49,421 bases of DNA, taken from contig JAVHLL010000020.1 in the NCBI GenBank assembly GCA_031082155.1, forward strand, positions 1-49,421, written 5' to 3'. The notes below the pieces were generated by a model that worked only from the letters and a program-made list of their open reading frames with translations, was not told the DNA's origin and did no database searches. The first letter of the stretch is position 1, and each line of letters opens with the position of its first letter. Below, in pieces: positions 44,001 through 49,421 of this stretch. The stretch comes from Thermodesulfovibrionales bacterium. GTDB taxonomy: Bacteria > Nitrospirota > Thermodesulfovibrionia > Thermodesulfovibrionales > SM23-35. Made by a program: the position numbers and the translations under genes.

Positions 44001-44219
44001 CATACGGTCTCGAATGCGATTAACAAGCTTCAGCTCAATAGCGGTGCCGATACCTTCAGGAGATTCAGACATGGATTTAAGCGGGGGGCGATAAAAATAC
44101 ATTGCCGGTCTCCGGCCTTCTACTTGTATGGGAGGCTCACCTTCGATAATGCGCCAATATGATGAAGGCTCAATGTAAGGCGAATTGAGAATTGGTTCCG
44201 GTACTTCGTACTGGTTCAT
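41085..44219 (-). CDS. Type III-like restriction enzyme (Res), helicase-nuclease
   Basis: The 1044-residue protein has an SF2 helicase core with Walker A ATGSGKT (159-165), the DEAH box NDEAHHAYR (351-354 for DEAH), a SATPY-like motif DLSATPYFLG and motif VI QVVGRGLRRS. Its C-terminus holds a PD-(D/E)xK nuclease site: YIPDF (P969, D970) and LILETKGF (E987, K989). This is the layout of type III Res subunits, and it resembles the group named BPTD_3080-family restriction endonuclease. It would cut unmethylated DNA with the Mod protein. Its start overlaps the DUF4276-like stop by four bases (ATGA), so it is the last gene of a four-gene coupled operon. Confidence 0.92.
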   Translation of the reverse strand: MNQYEVPEPILNSPYIEPSSYWRIIEGEPPIQVEGRRPAMYFYRPPLKSMSESPEGIGTAIELKLVNRIRDRMKEWLLLALKGEGGVTGITYELLNYWHRDGRPCKLFFAQLEAAETIIFLNEARADFLQGISIPPDEPGEERKAEGFKAFSRYACKMATGSGKTMVMGMVSAWSILNKINNKSDSRFSDAVLIVCPNVTIRSRLQELDPERGEASIYRTRDLVPAHLMPDLTKGKILITNWHVFEPQVMQTGGVSAKVSKTGVPVSITESITIADKTTTARGTRYLTLEDLTKQVDAGILNIVSEERDKQGNLRKVKVESTKYVESDTALLNRVLGRDIGAKQNILVLNDEAHHAYRIRRPEPEEGEEDLFGEEEEGEEFFKEATVWVEGLDRVHKHRGINFCVDLSATPYFLGRMGPDSNRIFPWVVSEFGLTDAIESGLTKIPQLAVRDTTGKEIPGYFNIWRWILPHLTTSERGGKKEAPKPEAILKWAHTPIVMLAGLWAELCQEWEKNVDDPRPPVFILVCKNTKIAKVIYEWLAENKPPAGIPPSNIEGFRNNGKINTFRVDSKVVHETDTGETKSDEFCWMRFTLDTIGKLEWPRDRQGRPLYPEGFEKLAKKLDRPLYPPGRDIRCIVSVGMLTEGWDCNTVTHIIGLRPFMSQLLCEQVVGRGLRRSNYDVGEDGKLTEEVAKVFGVPFEIIPFKETKDGPRTPPVKRYHVYAIPAKARYEIKFPRVEGYTQAIRNRISVDWKVIPELILNPLHIPPEVQMKAALLSNQGRPSLLGPGKLENVDLNPYRAGRRFQELVFELARDITRVYASQPNCEAPVQVLFPQIVRIVDLYLSEKVKPVSPANILDVFLSPYYGWAIESLLSGIKPDVTTGETPEVAVYESSRGPGSTSDVDFWTSKEVREVERSHLNYIVADTRAWEQSAAYYIDTHPATAAFAKNQGMGFAIPYFYNGQCHDYIPDFIIRLNTNGHESYLILETKGFDELESIKAAAAERWINAVNVDQRFGYWQYVVARKPEEVRKCLDKALSAAKISA

Positions 44220-44851
44220 AGGCCCCTTACAGAGATGAGTCTTTCAACGCCAGTCACAAAGGCATTGAGACTTGGAGACTGAGGCTGATCCAAGTTGAGA
44301 TGCGGTGCAATCTTCATTGACCATTCAAATTTGTCGCGGCCATCACATTCGTGAGGTTTACGACCAATAATTTCCGCCAGTTTTTCCCAGGAACCCATCA
44401 CACTGTCGGGCTGGATATTTGATAGCCTCTGTGTTCGTGCTCTCCTGTAAGCTAACCGTATTGCATTTGAATCAGCGAGAAACCATGATTCTGTCTCTTC
44501 GACTGCAATACGAAACAGTACACAGTCTGGCCGTCTGTCAAGCATAGAATAAAGGCTGACCAATGACTCTTTTAGTGTCCTACAATCAGCGTTGTCGCTA
44601 TCAACAAGCACAACAATACAATACCACTCGGGCATGTGAGCATAGCCTCTTAATTTCGCGGGGAGCTGATCAAGCAGTCCACGTTTTCTTGGATCGGGCA
44701 AAGAAAGTGGATTTGCAGGTAATGATCCCTTGCCTCTATGGGGGTGAATGCGAAAGTGTTCGTTTTCTTTAAGATTAAAACGGCGGGTTAGTATCTCTTT
44801 GACCGCAGGAACATCAGAAGATCCTTCAGTCAACACTTCAAGGAAAATCAT
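44216..44851 (-). CDS. DUF4276/TOPRIM-like protein, ATPase partner
   Basis: The 211-residue protein resembles DUF4276. Residues LTEGSSDVPAVKEIL (E9, G10) and VLVDSDNADC (D84, D86) give the glutamate and DxD pattern of a TOPRIM nuclease fold; EETESWFLAD (~118-127) is a family signature. It overlaps the upstream AAA ATPase gene by four bases and the downstream res gene by four bases. An OLD-like ATPase followed by a small TOPRIM-like protein is the plan of defence pairs such as PARIS (AriA-AriB), AbiL and, as two proteins, Gabija-like systems. Likely an effector nuclease released or activated by the ATPase; this is inference. Confidence 0.78.
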   Translation of the reverse strand: MIFLEVLTEGSSDVPAVKEILTRRFNLKENEHFRIHPHRGKGSLPANPLSLPDPRKRGLLDQLPAKLRGYAHMPEWYCIVVLVDSDNADCRTLKESLVSLYSMLDRRPDCVLFRIAVEETESWFLADSNAIRLAYRRARTQRLSNIQPDSVMGSWEKLAEIIGRKPHECDGRDKFEWSMKIAPHLNLDQPQSPSLNAFVTGVERLISVRGL

Positions 44852-46077
44852 GGATTGCCTCTACCAAAATGATTGCTGTACCAAAGACTGCCCAAGGGTA
44901 GACCTTCTGCATATAAATCTTTAACGCTTGGGATGTCGGCAGCACGAATAACCGAGCTGAAACCATTTTCATTCTTTTCTAAAATCCAAACCTCATCCGG
45001 CTTAAGAGCATCAATAAGGTAAGGTGAATGCGTTGTAAGGATAATTTGAGGTCCACCAGGCTTTCCAGCATAGTGCTTCATTTCTTTGGCCAGAGGCTCC
45101 AATAATTGATGATGGAGACCATTTTCAGGCTCCTCAATTCCTATAAGCGGTGCTGGATCAGGGTCCTCTAACAAAAGGAGATAAGCAAACATCTTCAATG
45201 TACCATCAGACATATCCAGAGCATAAAATGGATCGACATAACCTCTTTCATTAAACTGCAGCAATAATCTGCCATCATCAGATCTTGTTGCACTTATCTT
45301 TTGAATACCTGGTATTTTTCTTGATATGCTCTGAAGAACCTCTGCAAATTTCTTACTGTGCTGGCGTTCCATAAACTGGACATAATTAGCCAGATTCTCA
45401 CCGGTTCGGTTCAGATGTTTTTGAGCACCCGCAACAGGCATGCCTCGTGCCAGTTCCGGGAAAAAATATGATAAATACCAGCCTTCTAAGAACTGACGAA
45501 ACTGCACAATACGTGGATGTTCCGCTAAATTACCTAATGTTGTAATCCCAAGCCGCCGTGGGTCTTTAAGCTTTACATCAATCTTAGTGCTACCCTCTTC
45601 ATTTTCCGTTGCTTCTCCTGCCCATGCATACCCTTTGCCGTTAGTAACTTCTAAGAAAGAATAAGGCTGCCCGACCATTTTCTGCCCTTTTCTTCTTTGC
45701 CTCAATCTCTCGCGATAAACATATGGCCGCCCCGTTTTCTCATCAAAATCAATTTCAAGGGAATAGCTTATAGGTCGTGCTTTAGTTTCTTCTCTATAAT
45801 AAATTTCAAATCGAATAGGCTCAGACTGACCTTTTGTTTGCAGTCTTTCAAACCCGCCCCTATGTGATTTTTCACATGCTTCTTCAACACCGGATAACAG
45901 GCAATCCCCTAAAAATCCAAATGCATCCATCAACGCGGATTTTCCACTTCCGTTAGTGCCGATTATCGCAATTAATCTCTGTAGCGGGTCAGCAGCTCGA
46001 TTTTCAAAAGTTTTGCCTAAGGTGACATCCTTAAGTGAACGATAGTTTTGTATCCGAATGCCTTCGATCCTTGCCAT
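44848..46077 (-). CDS. AAA ATPase (RecF/OLD-like, AAA_21 type)
   Basis: The 409-residue ABC-type ATPase has Walker A GTNGSGKS (40-47), a signature-like DMSDGTLKMF (~288-297), Walker B LIGIEEPENGLHH (~311-323) and the TTHSP switch (348-352). The insertion domain (~60-285) is long and lacks Rad50-type coiled coil. It lies one base after the mod stop codon and overlaps the DUF4276-like gene by four bases. Sampled lines of this gene run near 30-42% GC, lower than the flanking restriction genes, which suggests separate origin. By analogy with PARIS it may sense a phage anti-restriction protein and unleash its partner. Confidence 0.88.
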   Translation of the reverse strand: MARIEGIRIQNYRSLKDVTLGKTFENRAADPLQRLIAIIGTNGSGKSALMDAFGFLGDCLLSGVEEACEKSHRGGFERLQTKGQSEPIRFEIYYREETKARPISYSLEIDFDEKTGRPYVYRERLRQRRKGQKMVGQPYSFLEVTNGKGYAWAGEATENEEGSTKIDVKLKDPRRLGITTLGNLAEHPRIVQFRQFLEGWYLSYFFPELARGMPVAGAQKHLNRTGENLANYVQFMERQHSKKFAEVLQSISRKIPGIQKISATRSDDGRLLLQFNERGYVDPFYALDMSDGTLKMFAYLLLLEDPDPAPLIGIEEPENGLHHQLLEPLAKEMKHYAGKPGGPQIILTTHSPYLIDALKPDEVWILEKNENGFSSVIRAADIPSVKDLYAEGLPLGSLWYSNHFGRGNP

Positions 46078-46078
46078 C

Positions 46079-48982
46079 TCAGTCTTTCACCTCCTTCAAA
46101 CCTTTCACCACCAGCAATTCATTCCCCCTGTCATCTATCACTTTCACTGCAATCTGGCCGTGTTCGCCAGCCTCAAAGGGAGCGCTTACAGTTCCGGCCA
46201 AGTGGTCCCAGACGCTTTCTTCATGAGTGGACTTTAAGGCACGTTTTAAGTTATCCCATGCGCTTGTGCGCGGGAAGAATGCCTGGCTGACGTGGAAGCA
46301 GAGGCCGTTGTAATTCGCATCGAGGAACCATGCAGGCACGTCGTCGCCTTTGCGGTGATCCACATCCATGGTGACAGGATCGAAGACGTCGAGGCCGATG
46401 AGTTCGACCTGATACGTGTCCGCCTCTGTAGGGGCAGGTTTGCCCTGCCCTGGGCGCGAAGACCGCGCCCCTACACGGGTCAAACGAATTTCCGGCAGAC
46501 CGCAAACGCTGAATATCTGGCTTGAGCGCATATTCTTCAGGAGATCGCCCATCAAAAGGTCCGGCGTTGCCTGAACATACGTTGCAGGCACGCCGACAGC
46601 AGCCTCGCAATTATCAAGAAAGTTCCTTGCCCCCGGCTGAATGGCAAAGCCGATCACAAAAAGGTGAGAATAATTCTTTGCATGAGCCTCCCGTGCGGCT
46701 TCGTATACAAGCTTTTCGCTGATCGCCCCGTTTTCCGGACCGAAGAGAATTGCCACTGCTTTTTGAGACAAGGGAAACGCAAGTCCATCTTTTTCTGCGG
46801 CTTCATTAACTGCATCATGCAGCGTTGCTTTCATGCCATATGCTGTTGCGTCCACAGCCGCCTCGGCAGAAAGTGAAAGTGTTTTCGCTGGTTTGCGGAT
46901 ACCTTTGAACTCGACAGTCTTCCCACCGTCTAAGTGTAAAACCGGCGATCTGCGCAGCACCTCAAGCATTCGGTCGATGAAGGAGCCGTGCTCGCCTGCT
47001 TCCGGCGCACCGGAATCCTCGATGCCGTCGCCTTCCCAATCAACCGGCGTCGGAATAGTCGCCTCAAGGCAGAAAGGCCCGGTGACACGGGTGATTTTAT
47101 TTACCACCTCCGGCCTGTCAACCAGAACCTCTTCCGCAGGCGGCTCATTGTTGGCAATGGACTTGAGGGTAATATGCGGCACAATACCGCCTACCTCTTC
47201 GCCTTTATTGTTCTGCTTACGTTTATAGACAAAGCCACCCGCTGGGCCGTGTTCAGATTCTCTGAGTTCGTAATAGGGAAATGTTGCCGTCAACAACCGT
47301 TGCCTTGCAAGCGCAAGCGGAACACGGCTTGTGTCAATTGTTATCCAGCGTCTTCCCCATTGCTCGGCCACATACGCTGTTGTCCCACTGCCACAAGTGG
47401 GGTCGATCACAAGATCGCCGGGCGAGGTAGTCATGAGAATGCAACGATCGATGACTTTAGTGTTTGTCTGAACCACATATAGTTTTGATGCAGCAAACGT
47501 ACTTCTGACAGTATCATCCCACATGTTATTAAAAGGAGCAAAAGGGAAGTCTTTTTCGTAACGTTTAAACGTTAAAGTATTCCCAACAGCAAACAAACGG
47601 CCAACTTTAGAGAGAGTTTCTAAACCACCTCGGTGGGTCTTCCAATGCTTATTGTTTCCTATGTCGTATTTCTTGCCATTAAATTCAATAGGGAGAGATC
47701 CTTCTGGTGAATAACCTTGTGATGTAAGATTGGAACTTTGAAATCTCTTTGCATCCACCAGATCATCGGCCATATTTGATGGGGCTTTAACAATTTTCCC
47801 ATCAGAAAGTTCGAGCCAAGTAAAACCTGACTCAATCATATCAGTATCTCTCGATTTATAAAGGTTGTTGACTTTAACGGTATTGATGTCTTTGGCATAC
47901 CAAACCAAGAAATCGCAAACATTTGACAGTAAATCTGTTTCCTGATATGCGGTCTTTTTAAACTGAATGATTGAAACAAAATTCTCCGCCCCAAACACCT
48001 CATCCATCTCTTCTCGTACATGATGCAGATTCTCATCACTTATCTGCACAAAGATGCTTCCGCTTGGGGTGAGCAGTTCCCGCGCTATCAGCAGCCGATC
48101 GCGCATATAGGTGAGGTACGAATGCAGGCCGAGTTCCCACGTATCCCGGTAAGCCTTCACCATCTCAGGCTCGCGTGTCATGTCGTCGTCTTCGTTGTGC
48201 TTCACATCGCGCTTCCGCACAAAGGGCTGGAAGTTCGAGCCGAATTTCACGCCATAAGGCGGATCCATGTAGATCATCTGCACCTGTCCGCCCAAACCTT
48301 CGTAGTGCACGAGAGAGTTCATGACGACAAGAGAATCACCGAGCACAAGGCGGTTGACCCACTTGTCTTTATATTCATACGCCTTAAGAATCTGGTCGGT
48401 GATCGAATGCTGCGGGTCGCCGAAGAGATTGAACATATCAACCTGCTTGTCCTTCTTATGGCTGGCGAGAGTCTCGATAATTGCCTTTGTTGAAAGCCGC
48501 TCATGGACAAACAACGGCAGCGTCGGAACATCAAACGACAACCTTTCGGCCTTGCCGGTCCAATTCAGAAAAGGCTTGCCAAGGGCCTTAAGCCCGTCGG
48601 CAATTGAGTTGACTGTGGCCTGCGCCTTATCAATCTCAAACTGAATCTTTGCCCGCTCCTCTTCCGTCTTGGCGCTCTTAATCTTTGCCCGGAGTTCCGC
48701 CAGGGATGCAATCACGTCGTACAGCTTTGCGATAAGGGCCTCACCCTGTTCGCGTGCCGGATTCTGACCGTCCCATTCGAGAGCCGGCGAAAGAGAAGAA
48801 TCGTAGCGATAGGTTACAGGAGGCTTTTTCTTTCGGAACTGGGCCTGCGTCCCGACCTCAGGCCGCATCAAACTTTCAGCGGTTGGATGCCGATAAGTTT
48901 CTGTAATGTCCTTTTGGGAAGAACCAGTTTTGCTGGTGACTTTTAATTTTTTAATAGTTGTTTGTTTTTTAGGTCTCGGCAT
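46079..48982 (-). CDS. Type III-like DNA methyltransferase (Mod, beta class)
   Basis: The 967-residue protein methylates the recognition site of the system. Motif IV MDPPYGVKFG (DPPY 240-243) precedes motif I IDPTCGSGTTA (527-535), the beta-class order of type III Mod and N6-adenine enzymes. The stretch between them (~330-510), where the target recognition domain sits, is AT-rich (30-38% GC in sampled lines) against 52-58% on both sides. The N-terminus (1-150) is basic and coiled-coil-like; residues ~560-967 are a long C-terminal extension. An in-frame 17-residue insert (VGARSSRPGQGKPAPTE) comes from a palindromic repeat. It is the first gene of the operon mod-ATPase-DUF4276-res. Confidence 0.92.
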   Translation of the reverse strand: MPRPKKQTTIKKLKVTSKTGSSQKDITETYRHPTAESLMRPEVGTQAQFRKKKPPVTYRYDSSLSPALEWDGQNPAREQGEALIAKLYDVIASLAELRAKIKSAKTEEERAKIQFEIDKAQATVNSIADGLKALGKPFLNWTGKAERLSFDVPTLPLFVHERLSTKAIIETLASHKKDKQVDMFNLFGDPQHSITDQILKAYEYKDKWVNRLVLGDSLVVMNSLVHYEGLGGQVQMIYMDPPYGVKFGSNFQPFVRKRDVKHNEDDDMTREPEMVKAYRDTWELGLHSYLTYMRDRLLIARELLTPSGSIFVQISDENLHHVREEMDEVFGAENFVSIIQFKKTAYQETDLLSNVCDFLVWYAKDINTVKVNNLYKSRDTDMIESGFTWLELSDGKIVKAPSNMADDLVDAKRFQSSNLTSQGYSPEGSLPIEFNGKKYDIGNNKHWKTHRGGLETLSKVGRLFAVGNTLTFKRYEKDFPFAPFNNMWDDTVRSTFAASKLYVVQTNTKVIDRCILMTTSPGDLVIDPTCGSGTTAYVAEQWGRRWITIDTSRVPLALARQRLLTATFPYYELRESEHGPAGGFVYKRKQNNKGEEVGGIVPHITLKSIANNEPPAEEVLVDRPEVVNKITRVTGPFCLEATIPTPVDWEGDGIEDSGAPEAGEHGSFIDRMLEVLRRSPVLHLDGGKTVEFKGIRKPAKTLSLSAEAAVDATAYGMKATLHDAVNEAAEKDGLAFPLSQKAVAILFGPENGAISEKLVYEAAREAHAKNYSHLFVIGFAIQPGARNFLDNCEAAVGVPATYVQATPDLLMGDLLKNMRSSQIFSVCGLPEIRLTRVGARSSRPGQGKPAPTEADTYQVELIGLDVFDPVTMDVDHRKGDDVPAWFLDANYNGLCFHVSQAFFPRTSAWDNLKRALKSTHEESVWDHLAGTVSAPFEAGEHGQIAVKVIDDRGNELLVVKGLKEVKD
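46427..46475. repeat. REP-like palindromic element inserted in frame in mod
   Basis: The 49 bases start TGTAGGGG and end CCCCTACA, and contain two inner palindromes, GGGCAGG..CCTGCCC and GGGCGCG..CGCGCCC. Together with two neighbouring bases it encodes 17 residues without breaking the mod frame. Elements with this ending are scattered in many bacterial genomes between genes; inside a coding region they are less usual. Confidence 0.7.
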
Positions 48983-49421
48983 TATTTCAACCTAATACTA
49001 CAGTGTATTTTTCATAACATATGTCATATACAAATTTCTTAAAATATTATAGGTTTTAGGTAATATTTGCAACGCATTGCGTGTAAGCTGTTAATTTTCA
49101 GTGTGACCAAATTGTGACAGAAAATATCGGAAAGCACATAAAATAGGCAATCACACAGAAAATGCAGAATCTTGGGAAGCATTTTAAAAACAATGTGTTA
49201 AGCGTAAAACCAAGTTAGTACTGCGCAATAAGACTGTGGCCGTAAGAAATGTTTACTTCTGTGAGAAGGTGGGAACGTTTGATGGGGTCAGATCTCCATT
49301 ATTCACAATTAGTTTTCAAAAGAAGTACACATAACAGTCAGTTAAGATAATTGTGAAGATTTCTGTGTGAGCTTCCCCCGAATTGATGGACACGCCTAAG
49401 AATTTGTATGATTGGAAGGGA
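48983..49421. other. AT-rich region upstream of the restriction operon
   Basis: About 440 bases without a credible gene. On the minus strand TATAAT (49046-49051) with an upstream TTGCAA 15 bases away is a weak promoter candidate for mod. Near 49283-49310 the string GGGGTCAGATCTCC-ATTATTCAC resembles ends I remember next to IS200/REP-type transposases; this cannot be verified here. Nothing else is recognisable before the window ends. Confidence 0.4.

Noticed and set aside
1-49421. CRISPR array
   Set aside because: No set of evenly spaced 24-40 base direct repeats was seen and no cas gene is encoded.

Overview
The window looks like a chromosomal piece of a Gram-negative bacterium: it encodes lipoproteins, an outer-membrane beta-barrel and periplasmic enzymes. 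The gene style (long TPR lipoprotein, FecR/LysM protein, CHASE2-HD-GYP sensor, B12-type radical SAM protein, ispE / tRNA-Gln / prs / rplY / pth order) fits Nitrospirota or a deltaproteobacterial relative. That placement is inference; the window holds only the first ~59 bases of a 16S rRNA gene, on the minus strand at its left edge, probably a contig break in an rRNA operon.

Left half (1-23.7 kb), mostly housekeeping. An LsrF-like aldolase/thiolase and a zinc dehydrogenase face a long minus-strand block running from a TPR lipoprotein through ispE, tRNA-Gln, prs, rplY, pth and moeA. Divergent from it is a PriA protein that has lost its ATPase motifs. Then come a FecR/LysM protein, a YkgJ-type cysteine-cluster protein, a radical SAM protein related to RiPP-maturation enzymes, a CHASE2/HD-GYP c-di-GMP phosphodiesterase, protoporphyrinogen oxidase, a DUF465 small protein, ilvD, a Crp/Fnr regulator, a YfcE-type phosphodiesterase, MarC and a stand-alone GGQ release-factor domain.

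Middle (23.7-37.6 kb): a synthase-dependent exopolysaccharide locus. Its core is an overlapping plus-strand operon with a strong sigma-70 promoter and a dyad in the leader: a PilZ domain fused in front of a hyaluronan/chitin-synthase-like GT2, a membrane-anchored deacetylase-fold protein without catalytic residues, and a 1300-residue TPR / dead-deacetylase / beta-barrel fusion that resembles a PgaA-type exporter. Around it lie an intact polysaccharide deacetylase, a beta-helix lipoprotein and two GH18 glycosidases. The inferred product is an amino-sugar polymer, made under c-di-GMP control, exported through the TPR-barrel, deacetylated and trimmed in the periplasm. The HD-GYP protein 9 kb upstream could tune the same signal.

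Right part (37.6-49.4 kb): DUF2207/LemA membrane proteins, a HigBA/RelE-type toxin-antitoxin pair, a 150-bp MITE-like element, and a four-gene, translationally coupled defence operon. There a type III-like DNA methyltransferase (Mod) and its helicase-nuclease (Res) enclose an AAA ATPase and a DUF4276/TOPRIM-like protein, reminiscent of PARIS or AbiL. The ATPase gene and the Mod target-recognition region are clearly AT-richer than their surroundings, and a 49-bp palindromic repeat is inserted in frame in mod.

The two most promising systems for follow-up are the exopolysaccharide locus with two pseudo-deacetylases, and the restriction-modification operon with an embedded ATPase-TOPRIM module.
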